46,226 nucleotides of DNA, from positions 1 to 46,226 of the forward strand of contig JASJAT010000047.1 in the NCBI GenBank assembly GCA_030066885.1. Direction: 5' to 3'. How positions within the stretch are numbered: position 1 is the stretch's first letter; each line of letters begins with the position of its first letter. The notes beneath the pieces are model-generated. The model made no database searches. It worked only from the letters and a program-made list of their open reading frames with translations, and was not told where the DNA came from. This document shows positions 23,921 through 32,252 of this stretch, piece by piece. Source of the DNA: Arenicellales bacterium. Lineage in GTDB: Bacteria > Pseudomonadota > Gammaproteobacteria > Arenicellales > JAANXG01. Both the position numbers and the translations under genes were made by a program.

Positions 23921-25249
23921 ATGACGTCAGTCGGTAGCCAAGATTTTAGACCCTTGGCCGATCGCATGCGGCCGCAGTCAATCGATCAAATCTACGGACA
24001 AGACCATATACTTGGTACCGGTAAGCCTTTAAGAAGGGCACTCGAAGGCGGGATCCTGCACTCAATGGTGTTATGGGGTCCGCCTGGCAGCGGCAAGACA
24101 ACGCTAGCCAGGCTCTTGGCTCAACGTGTGGATGCTCACTTTCTCAGCTTATCAGCGGTGTTATCCGGGGTAAAAGACATTAGGGAGGCGATTGAGAAGG
24201 CCAAGTTACACCGACAACAACAAAACCGCGCTACCGTATTGTTTGTCGACGAGGCACATCGTTTCAACAAGGCGCAACAAGACGCGTTCTTACCACATGT
24301 CGAACAAGGGGTAATCACTTTTATTGGTGCCACAACTGAGAATCCGTCCTTTGAGCTCAACAATGCATTGCTATCCAGAACCCGTGTCTACGTACTGAAG
24401 CCACTCGACCAGGGAAGCATCCGGCGGCTTATCGATTCCGCCCTCACGCACTCGCAAGGATACGCCGACACAAAGCTTGATCTGCCGGAGTCTTACCGCG
24501 ATCAAATTGCCGCAGCCGCGGACGGTGACGCCCGGCGCGCGTTGAACACCTTAGAAATCGTTGTTGACCTTGCGCCCAGCGAGAATGACGTAATTAACGT
24601 GACACAGGCTATCGTGAACAATGTGTTGACGGAGGGGCTTAGACGTTTCGACAAGTCCGGCGAGGCTTTTTACGATCAAATCTCCGCATTGCATAAATCT
24701 GTTCGGGGATCAAATCCGGATGCTGCGCTATACTGGTTTGTCCGTATGATCGATGGCGGGTGCGACCCAAGATACGTAGCCAGACGTGTGATACGCATTG
24801 CCTCAGAAGACATTGGCAACGCTGATCCGCGTGCGTTGACTATCGCTCTGGATGCTTGGAATGCTTATGAAAGATTGGGGACGCCCGAAGGCGAACTTGC
24901 CATCGCCCAAGCAATCATATACTTATCGTGTGCGGCTAAAAGCAATGCAGTTTATACCGCTTTTGAAAGGGCCAGTGAGGACGTAAAAAAGCTTGGCTCT
25001 TTGGAAGTTCCGTTGCACCTTCGTAATGCACCAACCAAACTCATGAAAGAACTAAACTACGGTAAACGGTATCGATATGCCCATGACGAACCCGAGGCCT
25101 ATGCGGCAGGGGAAAACTATTTTCCAGATGGCATGGCCAACCGAAAATACTACCACCCGGTTGCTCGTGGTTTAGAACAAAAGATTGCTGAGAAATTAGC
25201 ACACTTGAAGGATTTAGATACGAACGTCCCAATAGCAAAAGATGATTAG
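23921..25249 (+). CDS. rarA: Replication-associated recombination protein A (AAA+ ATPase)
   Basis: RarA/MgsA acts at stalled replication forks in the cytoplasm and is related to clamp loaders. RPLADRMRPQSIDQIYGQDHI near the N-terminus is diagnostic. Walker A GPPGSGKTT is at about 52-60, Walker B LFVDEAHRFNKAQQDAFLP at about 107-125, sensor 1 GATTENPSFELN near 140, and the C-terminal MgsA domain carries MIDGGCDPRYVARR and SEDIGNADPRAL. About 442 residues is normal. TTG ATG occurs at 23918-23923; the ATG is taken. The stop overlaps the start of the VOC gene by 8 bases. Confidence 0.95.
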   Translation: MTSVGSQDFRPLADRMRPQSIDQIYGQDHILGTGKPLRRALEGGILHSMVLWGPPGSGKTTLARLLAQRVDAHFLSLSAVLSGVKDIREAIEKAKLHRQQQNRATVLFVDEAHRFNKAQQDAFLPHVEQGVITFIGATTENPSFELNNALLSRTRVYVLKPLDQGSIRRLIDSALTHSQGYADTKLDLPESYRDQIAAAADGDARRALNTLEIVVDLAPSENDVINVTQAIVNNVLTEGLRRFDKSGEAFYDQISALHKSVRGSNPDAALYWFVRMIDGGCDPRYVARRVIRIASEDIGNADPRALTIALDAWNAYERLGTPEGELAIAQAIIYLSCAAKSNAVYTAFERASEDVKKLGSLEVPLHLRNAPTKLMKELNYGKRYRYAHDEPEAYAAGENYFPDGMANRKYYHPVARGLEQKIAEKLAHLKDLDTNVPIAKDD

Positions 25250-25613
25250 AAAACTTGATCACGTCAATATTCGCACCAATCGCCTGCAAGAAATGGTGGA
25301 GTTTTATAGTCGTGTTTTGAATTTAACTGAGGGCCCAAGGCCAAACTTTGCTTTTGACGGAGCCTGGTTGTACTGCGATGGGGAGGCCATTATTCACCTG
25401 GTACACGTTAGCGAGCCCTTGGTGCACGATCGCGTGCAACTCGAGCATTTCGCCCTAAAGAGCAAAGACTTTTATAAGACTCGGGAGCATCTGACGAAAG
25501 AGGGCGTCGAATATAAGGTGACTCCTGTTCCGGGCTATGAGTTAACGCAAATCCACCTTACCGACGTTGACGGAAATCACATCGAATTAAACTTCGATGG
25601 TTGTTTCTCTTAG
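25242..25613 (+). CDS. VOC-family (glyoxalase/dioxygenase fold) protein
   Basis: 123 residues forming the paired beta-alpha-beta3 units of the vicinal oxygen chelate fold: KLDHVNIRTNRLQEMVEFYSRVL at 4-26, then AIIHLVHV, LEHFALKSKDFYKT and a final TDVDGNHIELNF. His7, His in LEHFAL and Glu near the end are candidate metal ligands. The reaction is unknown; glyoxalase, dioxygenase or resistance proteins share the fold. Overlaps rarA by 8 bases, so translation is probably coupled. Confidence 0.85.
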   Translation: MIRKLDHVNIRTNRLQEMVEFYSRVLNLTEGPRPNFAFDGAWLYCDGEAIIHLVHVSEPLVHDRVQLEHFALKSKDFYKTREHLTKEGVEYKVTPVPGYELTQIHLTDVDGNHIELNFDGCFS

Positions 25614-25696
25614 TGGAAAGTTGAAAGTACATCCCTTTTGTCACAGCAATCTGACCTCCTGTCATGCGAGGTCGCATCAGCAGCCGCGGTAATTCA

Positions 25697-25781
25697 GATA
25701 GTTAAAAGAATGAAAGTTTAAAGTTTCTTCAGGCTTTTAACATTTCACTTTTAACTTTCAACTTTATACTTTTTAACTATC
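25697..25781. repeat. AT-rich palindromic element before the kinase gene
   Basis: GATAGTTAAAA (25697-25707) and TTTTAACTATC (25771-25781) are a perfect 11-bp inverted repeat. The interior is made of GAAAGTTTAAAGT words and their inverse, extending the pairing imperfectly. The element ends 3 bases before the kinase ATG, leaving no visible Shine-Dalgarno outside it. Confidence 0.65.
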
Positions 25782-25784
25782 TTT

Positions 25785-26783
25785 ATGGCCGTCGATATTC
25801 AGAAGATTAGTAGCGATCTAATACAGTCAGGTCTATTGGCTGGGGAAGGAACAAAAGTAACTGCATTAACTGGAGGAGTATCTTCGGACATCTATCTAAT
25901 CGAAGAAGGTGATCAAAAATTAGTGGTGAAGCAAGCGCTCGACACTCTTAAAGTCAAAGATCTTTGGCAGGTGGATATCACAAGAAATCTGGCAGAACAA
26001 AAGTTTATAAGACACGTATCCGGTTTCCTTCCACAAAACATGCCGCGCCTGCTCTATTGTGACGAGGAGCAGAATTATTTTGTTATGGAATACCTGGAGG
26101 GCTACCGCGACTGGAAATCATATTTGCTCTCTGGCGAAACAAATTCAGAGCTCGCCCGGACAGCAGGCTTCATTATTGGTGTCATACACCAACACACTTG
26201 GGGGGACCAACAAATAGCTGATTCGTTCAATAACATGGATAGCTTTTATGCTTTGCGCATCGAGCCTTATCTCTTAACGACGGCATCTCGACACCCTGAG
26301 CTGGGGGCACGTATTTGCACAGAAGCTGAGCGTCTCAAACAAACCCGGCTATGCTTGGTCCACGGAGACTATAGCCCTAAGAACATCATGATAAATCAAG
26401 GGAATATGGTCGTCCTGGACTGCGAAGTTGCCTGTTATGGAGACCCTGCCTTCGATTTGGCGTTTTTGTTCAATCATTTTCTGTTAAAGGCATTATTCCA
26501 CGGTAACAACCACAAACCATTCGTTAGTCTGCTAGCGGAGGCGTGGCAAAGCTATCGGTCTTGCTTCGATGAATTTGACCATAGCATCGAACGACGCGTT
26601 GCTCGGTTGCTATTGATGTTGATGCTTGCGCGCATGGATGGGAAGTCGCCGGTAGAATATATCGTCGATGAAGACCGAAAACGAATCGTGCGAGGATTTG
26701 TTTACGAGCTGCTACCTCGCGAAATCTTCAGTTTAGGGGAAATCTGTAGTCGTTGGGAGAAGCATTTGGTCGCCGGAGAATGA
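25785..26783 (+). CDS. APH/choline-kinase-fold small-molecule kinase
   Basis: 332 residues of the aminoglycoside/choline phosphotransferase superfamily. The N-lobe has TALTGGVSSDIYLIEEGDQKLVVKQ with Gly-rich loop and ATP Lys (about 26-50). The catalytic loop is LVHGDYSPKNIMIN at about 193-206 (HGDxxxxN), and the metal motif is VVLDCEVACYGDPAFDLAF at about 209-227. These residues look intact, so it should phosphorylate a hydroxyl. No resistance-type specificity is recognisable. The enolase paralogue starts 3 bases after the stop, which suggests that the two act in one short pathway. The start lies just after a palindromic repeat. Confidence 0.82.
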   Translation: MAVDIQKISSDLIQSGLLAGEGTKVTALTGGVSSDIYLIEEGDQKLVVKQALDTLKVKDLWQVDITRNLAEQKFIRHVSGFLPQNMPRLLYCDEEQNYFVMEYLEGYRDWKSYLLSGETNSELARTAGFIIGVIHQHTWGDQQIADSFNNMDSFYALRIEPYLLTTASRHPELGARICTEAERLKQTRLCLVHGDYSPKNIMINQGNMVVLDCEVACYGDPAFDLAFLFNHFLLKALFHGNNHKPFVSLLAEAWQSYRSCFDEFDHSIERRVARLLLMLMLARMDGKSPVEYIVDEDRKRIVRGFVYELLPREIFSLGEICSRWEKHLVAGE

Positions 26784-26786
26784 GGC

Positions 26787-28073
26787 ATGGGTGAGCAAAT
26801 CAAGCAAGTACAAGCACTGCAGATTTATGACTCACGGGGGAATCCAACTGTGGAGTGTACCGTCAGGCTAGCTAACGGTGTAGTGGGAACCGGGCTAGTC
26901 CCTGCTGGAGCCTCCGTTGGCCGGCACGAAGCACTTGAGCTGCGAGATGGAGACCCACATCGACTGATGGGGAAGTCTGTCTACAATGCGCTCGATAACA
27001 TAGAAAAAATCATTGCGCCCGCCATACGCAACCTGGACGTTCTCGACCAAAAGCATGTCGACCAGACCATGATCGATCTCGATGGCACTGAAAACAAAGC
27101 AAAACTTGGTGCAAATGCGATACTGGCCGTATCCATGGCTACTGCCAGTGCGGCTGCAGCGACAAAACGCATTCCTCTTTACGACTATTTGGGTGATGGT
27201 GTAAATCGCCTCTTACCATTGCCTCAAGTCCAAATCTTTGGGGGTGGTGCACACAGCGCATGGCGAACTGACGTTCAGGATTTTCTAATCATCCCGCTCG
27301 CCGCGACTACTTATACCCAGGCGTTGGAGATGATTTACAACGTGTATCACACCACCGCTAGTTGGTTGAAAAAAAATGGAAACAACTATGGCGTAGCGGA
27401 TGAAGGTGGGTTTTGGCCGGCGTTTGAAAACCACCACCAGGTGTTACAAACAATGGTGAAGTGTATCGAACAAGCAGGGTATCGGCCTGGAGATGAGATC
27501 GCAATCGCGCTGGATATCGCAGCCAGTGAGCTGTACGACGGGAAAGTGTATAGACTTAAGCTGGAAAATAGAACTTTGACCTCTAGCGAGCTCATTCGAG
27601 AGCTCGTGCAATGGTGCAAAGACTACCCCATCATTTCATTGGAAGATCCGTTGGCTGACATCGATCAGCTTGGGTGGGAAGCACTGTATGTTGAATTGGG
27701 CGACCAAATTCAACTCATTGGTGATGATTTGTTTACCACCAATTGCAAACGCATAAAACAAGGTGTAGAGCAATCGTTAGCCAACGCCGTCTTGGTCAAG
27801 CCCAATCAGATAGGGACTGTTTCCGAGACCCTCGAAGCGATCCGTTACACCCAGCAGGTAGGGTGGCTACCCGTTATCTCTGCCCGTTCTGGGGAAACCG
27901 AGGATAGCTTTATTGCCCACTTGGCAGTGGCAACAAATTCCGGCCAGATCAAAGTAGGTTCCTTTTCCCGTAGCGAACGCATGGCGAAGTGGAATGAACT
28001 CTTACGCATTGAACGATGTCTAAAGGATCGAGCAAAGTTCGTTGGAAAGAAAATATTTCAAGGGGTTTGTTGA
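26787..28073 (+). CDS. Divergent enolase paralogue (phosphopyruvate hydratase family)
   Basis: 428 residues collinear with enolase. Retained: loop GAS at 41-43, GGGAH with His156, acid Glu206 in ADEGGF, metal ligands Asp243, Glu286 and Asp313, base Lys338 in LVKPNQIGT, Arg367-Ser368 of RSGETED and Lys389. Changed: GASTG to GASVG, the Glu of the usual QEF to Asp165 (VQDF), the usual NIINGG to QIFGGG, and the conserved His of SHRSGETED to Ala366. In enolase that His lies near the substrate 3-hydroxyl, so a different 2-phospho-hydroxyacid substrate is plausible. It is therefore probably not the glycolytic enolase. Coupled to the kinase gene upstream. Confidence 0.85.
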   Translation: MGEQIKQVQALQIYDSRGNPTVECTVRLANGVVGTGLVPAGASVGRHEALELRDGDPHRLMGKSVYNALDNIEKIIAPAIRNLDVLDQKHVDQTMIDLDGTENKAKLGANAILAVSMATASAAAATKRIPLYDYLGDGVNRLLPLPQVQIFGGGAHSAWRTDVQDFLIIPLAATTYTQALEMIYNVYHTTASWLKKNGNNYGVADEGGFWPAFENHHQVLQTMVKCIEQAGYRPGDEIAIALDIAASELYDGKVYRLKLENRTLTSSELIRELVQWCKDYPIISLEDPLADIDQLGWEALYVELGDQIQLIGDDLFTTNCKRIKQGVEQSLANAVLVKPNQIGTVSETLEAIRYTQQVGWLPVISARSGETEDSFIAHLAVATNSGQIKVGSFSRSERMAKWNELLRIERCLKDRAKFVGKKIFQGVC

Positions 28074-28186
28074 GGTATTCTTTTTAGCAGCATTGTACGT
28101 GCCATTTTCACTACATATCGGATTCATATAGCGGTAATATATGTTAAGCAGTGTTAAGTTCACTCTAATACGCTGAGGATCAAACG

Positions 28187-28414
28187 ATGTTGAGCTACAT
28201 ATATCGCATTGCATCGGAGTTCCAGAAAGAGCACGGCTATCCACCCAATACGTTGTTTCTCAACCGGCATCACCTGGCACGTTTAAAAATTGAGCTTGCG
28301 GGTGTCAGGATGGAGAAAATTGTGGAATTTCTCGGTATGGAAATACGCATCGAGCAGGAAAGCGGTCATCCTCACGTTGGCTGGTTCGATACGGCGGAAG
28401 AGAAAGTTGGTTAA
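28187..28414 (+). CDS. Small conserved hypothetical protein
   Basis: 75 residues, MLSYIYRIASEFQKEHGYPP then NTLFLNRHHLARLKIEL. It looks like a compact alpha/beta protein with a C-terminal GHPHVGWFDTAEE tail. The ATG at 28187 has GAGGA about 8 bases upstream, which supports expression. No function is recognised. It stands alone between the enolase paralogue and the HNH gene. Confidence 0.65.
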   Translation: MLSYIYRIASEFQKEHGYPPNTLFLNRHHLARLKIELAGVRMEKIVEFLGMEIRIEQESGHPHVGWFDTAEEKVG

Positions 28415-28600
28415 GCGAGACCAATAAATCCTGGCCTAGTTATCACTCCGCTGGGGAGCAAGACATGGTCAACGTATTCGAAAAACTACCTACCAAAAAG
28501 ACCATACGATAGGTTATCCCAACAACCTCTCGCTCCGAGGTGCTCACAAAAGTAAAGAGGAAGCACTCCCGCAACGAGTTCCTTGCTATGATTATTCAGC

Positions 28601-28981
28601 ATGGCTAAACCGATAGATTCAAAAAAACTAGACCAGGTTGTAGCTCAAGCGCAGCGGCAAGCGATCGAACGCATGAGCAGCTACCGAGAACAGTCGCTGC
28701 GGCTCTATCCGTGGGTTTGTGCTCGCTGCGGACGTGAATTCACCCGCAAGAATTTGCACGAACTGACCGTTCACCACAAGGACCATGACCATGACAACAA
28801 CCCACCGGATGGGAGTAACTGGGAGAATTTGTGCCTTTATTGTCACGATTGGGAGCACCAAAAGTATACGGAGCACATCCGGGGGGAGGGATCGAGTTTC
28901 GGTTTAACCAACAACGTTACCAAATCGGCCACCTACAAACCTTTCTCAAATTTAAAAGAACTCTTAGACAAAAAGAGTTAA
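28601..28981 (+). CDS. yajD: HNH nuclease-like protein, YajD family
   Basis: 126 residues closely following YajD: YREQSLRLYPWVCARCGREF at about 28-47 supplies the first zinc Cys pair, LTVHHKDHDHDNNPPDGSNW holds the HNH His-His, and NLCLYCHDWEHQKYTE the second Cys pair and final His. The C-terminal ATYKPFSNLKELLDKK also matches. Cytoplasmic, presumed metal-dependent nuclease fold; no cellular role is established. No toxin-antitoxin or restriction partner is nearby. Confidence 0.88.
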   Translation: MAKPIDSKKLDQVVAQAQRQAIERMSSYREQSLRLYPWVCARCGREFTRKNLHELTVHHKDHDHDNNPPDGSNWENLCLYCHDWEHQKYTEHIRGEGSSFGLTNNVTKSATYKPFSNLKELLDKKS

Positions 28982-29104
28982 GACTGACCTGTGGGTCGCC
29001 CCTTATCTATCTACATAAGTGACTGTTTAATAGGGGCTCGTTGGGCGGCGACCTATTTTAGATAGAATAGATCTATCCCCCCTTTTTACATACCCGGTCG
29101 CGCT

Positions 29105-30427
29105 TTGCCTATAACACGAATAAAACGCGTTCTACTGCTCGCACTACCTGTGATCGGTGGAATGATTTCCCAGAATGTACTGAATTTAGTCGACACTGCG
29201 ATGGTCGGTACTCTGGGAAATGCGGCTTTAGCTGCTGTTGGTATCGGGGGTTTTGTCGTTTTCATGTGCCAGGCATTTATTCTTGGAGTCAGTACTGGTG
29301 TACAAGCAATGGCATCACGACGTAAGGGTGCGGGTCGGATTAGCGAAATGGCAGTTCCACTGAATGCAGGCTTATTGCTAGTCCTCATAGTTAGCCCTTT
29401 TATCACTTGGATCGTGCTTGTTTTCCTTCCTGATGTTTATCCGTTTTTAAATACCGACCCGGAGGTCATAGAACAAGGCGTCCCGTACGTACAGGTGAGA
29501 ATATTCGCCGTCGTTTTTGTGGGGATGAATTTTGCGTTTCGTGGTTACTGGAGCGCCATCGATCTAACACGACTGTACATGAAGACACTGATCATCATGC
29601 ATTCGCTCAATATTCTGCTCAATTACATACTAATCTTCGGCAAACTTGGGGCACCTGCGTTGGGTGTTACAGGTGCGGGTTTAGCCACTTCAATTGCGAC
29701 AGGTGTAGGTACAGCTATCTATTTTATATTGGCCGTGCGCCGGGCCCGAGCACATGGGTTTTTGGAGGGTTTACCACCGATAAACGAAATCAAGACTTTG
29801 ATTCGTTTGTCCACTCCAACCGGCATCCAGCAGACTTTCTTTGCCTCAGGTTTCGTCGCCTTATATTGGATAATCGGAAGAGTAGGTACACCGGAATTGG
29901 CCGCCGCCAACGTACTGATCAATATCACGCTGGTTGCCATCCTACCCTGCCTCGGATTCGGTATTGCCGCAGCAACCTTGGTAGGTCAAGCCCTCGGAAG
30001 AAACGATTCAAACGACGCGGAACAATGGGGGTGGGATGTGGCTAAAGTTGCTCTTTGTGTAATCTTTGTGATTGGTATTCCCATGTGGATGGCACCGGAT
30101 TTGTTACTCAAGGGTTTTATACATGACCCGGACACATTGGAAATTGCTCGTATACCTATGCGCCTGGTTGGGCTACTCATCGCCGTCGACGCTATCGGAT
30201 TGGTATTGATGCATGCGTTGCTGGGAGCGGGTGACTCAAAACGGGTTATGGTGGTGTCTATTACGGTGCAGTGGATTTTATTTTTACCAGTGGCCTATTT
30301 GGCCGGACCAATACTGGGTTACGGTCTGTTAGTTATCTGGGTTTTACAGGGTATATATCGCGCTGTACAAGCCGGGATATTTGCCCAGTTTTGGCGACGC
30401 CGGGAATGGGCCAGCATTCAAGTTTAA
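29105..30427 (+). CDS. MATE-family multidrug/metabolite exporter
   Basis: 440 residues with about twelve membrane helices in two homologous halves. The N-terminus (LLLALPVIGGMISQNVLNLVDTAMVG at about 8-33) shows the MATE pattern, including the helix-1 Asp of NLVDTAMVG used for ion coupling. The second half contains STPTGIQQTFFASGF and LPCLGFGIAAATLVGQALGR. Probable Na+ or H+ antiport of organic cations. The start is a TTG at 29105 with no good ribosome site, so the exact start is uncertain. Confidence 0.88.
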   Translation: MPITRIKRVLLLALPVIGGMISQNVLNLVDTAMVGTLGNAALAAVGIGGFVVFMCQAFILGVSTGVQAMASRRKGAGRISEMAVPLNAGLLLVLIVSPFITWIVLVFLPDVYPFLNTDPEVIEQGVPYVQVRIFAVVFVGMNFAFRGYWSAIDLTRLYMKTLIIMHSLNILLNYILIFGKLGAPALGVTGAGLATSIATGVGTAIYFILAVRRARAHGFLEGLPPINEIKTLIRLSTPTGIQQTFFASGFVALYWIIGRVGTPELAAANVLINITLVAILPCLGFGIAAATLVGQALGRNDSNDAEQWGWDVAKVALCVIFVIGIPMWMAPDLLLKGFIHDPDTLEIARIPMRLVGLLIAVDAIGLVLMHALLGAGDSKRVMVVSITVQWILFLPVAYLAGPILGYGLLVIWVLQGIYRAVQAGIFAQFWRRREWASIQV

Positions 30428-30563
30428 AGTCACCGGCCACTTTCATGGCCATGGATAAAGACAGCAACAGGTTTCAACTCCGGCTGAGTTTTAAGTAAAA
30501 TTGCGTCGCAAAGAAGTCTGTGGAAACTTGTTTTGAATCAATAGCATATAGATCGAGCAGTCC

Positions 30564-30971
30564 GTGCCCAGCATTTCAAACATCAAACAAGCAACGAACC
30601 CACAACAACAACAGGAAATTTTGTTGGTACTTTGCTTTCAACATCTGGCAAAGGGTCTTTATAACCTTGCACAGAAACTGGGTGGAGTGGAGGTAGGAGA
30701 TCAACTAGAAACCCTCTTTAATGACATCTCGCAGAGCAAAGGCTACCCTTTTCGCATGTACACGGATGACATTAGGGGCCTGGACAATCCAGTAAATTGG
30801 TTGGTTTACCGGGAGCTAATCGGCGAGATTATTGACTTCACTGTCGCTGCTTCAGACAAAGCTACAGTAAAAAAGTTTATCCAAGCTATCTTGGAACAAA
30901 TAGAAGAGGAAACCGACGCAAACCTGCACGAGGTTAAATATCGACTGGCGCTGGATGAGTATATCCAGTAA
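30564..30971 (+). CDS. Hypothetical protein
   Basis: 135 residues, acidic and probably helical, from a GTG at 30564. No domain or signal peptide is recognised. Gln-rich near the N-terminus (QATNPQQQQE). The middle reads VGDQLETLFNDISQSKGYPF. It is convergent with the DadA-like gene, ending 16 bases before it. Position and intact frame support a real gene; function unknown. Confidence 0.55.
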   Translation: MPSISNIKQATNPQQQQEILLVLCFQHLAKGLYNLAQKLGGVEVGDQLETLFNDISQSKGYPFRMYTDDIRGLDNPVNWLVYRELIGEIIDFTVAASDKATVKKFIQAILEQIEEETDANLHEVKYRLALDEYIQ

Positions 30972-30986
30972 TTAATCGCGGCGCTG

Positions 30987-32231
30987 CTACAAAAATCGGG
31001 CCGGACTATACGGTCTCAAGTCTATAGGCGGTTCCCTGCCTTCTACCAAGTCTGCAATGATCTTGCCAGTGGCACCGCCCAAGGTCAAACCGACATGCTG
31101 GTGCCCAAAAGCAAATAGTATGTTGTTCGATTTATGGGAAACACCGATCACCGGGAGTGCATCCGGGAAAGTCGAGCGAAAACCCAACCAAGTGTCGTCT
31201 GGTTGCCCAATGTCACCAAATAACTTGTGTGCAGACCGCGTTAGGTAACCGATTCTATCCTTGTTGTGTTTCTCTTTTAGCCCGGCTAATTCGACTGTTC
31301 CGGCCAAGCGTAAACCTTGGTCCATTGGTGTGGTATAGAAACCACCCTCAACCCACGCCACCGGTCGCTCGACAAGATCTCCGTAGCTTTTAAACAAAAT
31401 ATGATATCCACGCTCTGTGTCTAAAGGCAGATCCTCTGCACCGGAACCCACTACGCCCTTCGACCATGCTCCCCCAGCGACTATCAGTTTTCTGCAACTT
31501 ATCGGCGTCCCATCCTCCAAATGAACCGAAACGCTCTCAGGGTCAGGCGAGACGCGGGAAACACATGACTGCTTAAACGTTCCGCCATCCTTTGTAAATT
31601 GATCGACATATTGTTCTACCAGTTTTCTTGGGTCACGTAGGAAACGGGCGCCTTCAAATAACAGTGCCCGATGAATCGGGATACGAATGTTTGGTTCCAT
31701 CTCCCGAAATTCGAACGAGCTGAACTCGACTACAGAAGTGCCATACCGGCGACGCAACTCTGTTTCCTTCCGTGCTGCGTCATAGCCTTTTGCGCTACTG
31801 AAAACATAATAAATACCGCGTTGCTCGGCAAAACACTTCTGAGCACTGCTGCGTTGGACCAGAGGATCCATACCCGCATCTGTCAATTCAAGAAGCGCGG
31901 CTAACTTCGCGCTGATTTCATTCATTCTCGATGCCGAGCAATTACGCAAGAACGCAAGCTGCCAGGGAAGATGTGATATCGCATACCACCAATCGATTCG
32001 AAGCGGGCTATCTTTACTAAACAACAAGGAAGGCAAACGTTTGTAAATTGAGGGCGAGTTGATGGGGACACAGCCGTAAGTGGCTATAGTGCAAGCGTTT
32101 CCGTAGGACGTAGCGCTACCGGGACTACGGCCGTCTAAAAGCAGAACGCGTTTTCTGTCCTGCTGCACCCATAGGGCTGAAGAGGCTCCGATAATACCAG
32201 CGCCAATAATGACAACATCATAATTCACCAA
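30987..32231 (-). CDS. FAD-dependent amino acid dehydrogenase, DadA-like
   Basis: 414 residues of the DAO superfamily. FAD-binding Rossmann motif VVIIGAGIIGASSALWVQ is at about 6-23 with the following acidic strand VLLLDGRSPGSATSYGNA. The C-terminal DTWLGFRSTFPDALPVIG and NILFAFGHQHVGLTLGGATG motifs are typical of DadA-type D-amino acid dehydrogenases, which pass electrons to the respiratory chain. The substrate could be another amine or imino acid. The start is TTG at 32231 or GTG at 32228. It follows gshA by 21 bases on the same strand. Confidence 0.85.
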   Translation of the reverse strand: MVNYDVVIIGAGIIGASSALWVQQDRKRVLLLDGRSPGSATSYGNACTIATYGCVPINSPSIYKRLPSLLFSKDSPLRIDWWYAISHLPWQLAFLRNCSASRMNEISAKLAALLELTDAGMDPLVQRSSAQKCFAEQRGIYYVFSSAKGYDAARKETELRRRYGTSVVEFSSFEFREMEPNIRIPIHRALLFEGARFLRDPRKLVEQYVDQFTKDGGTFKQSCVSRVSPDPESVSVHLEDGTPISCRKLIVAGGAWSKGVVGSGAEDLPLDTERGYHILFKSYGDLVERPVAWVEGGFYTTPMDQGLRLAGTVELAGLKEKHNKDRIGYLTRSAHKLFGDIGQPDDTWLGFRSTFPDALPVIGVSHKSNNILFAFGHQHVGLTLGGATGKIIADLVEGREPPIDLRPYSPARFL

Positions 32232-32252
32232 GACAGTATCCCTGCGTCTCTA

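Noticed and set aside
26787-28073. Glycolytic enolase
   Set aside because: Several conserved active-site positions are changed and its neighbour is a kinase rather than pyrG or ftsB; a paralogue is more likely.
28465-28512. A 15-codon frame (MVNVFEKLPTKKTIR) with a good GGGGAG ribosome site
   Set aside because: Too short to judge and no recognisable match; it could be a gene fragment or leader peptide, but nothing else supports it.
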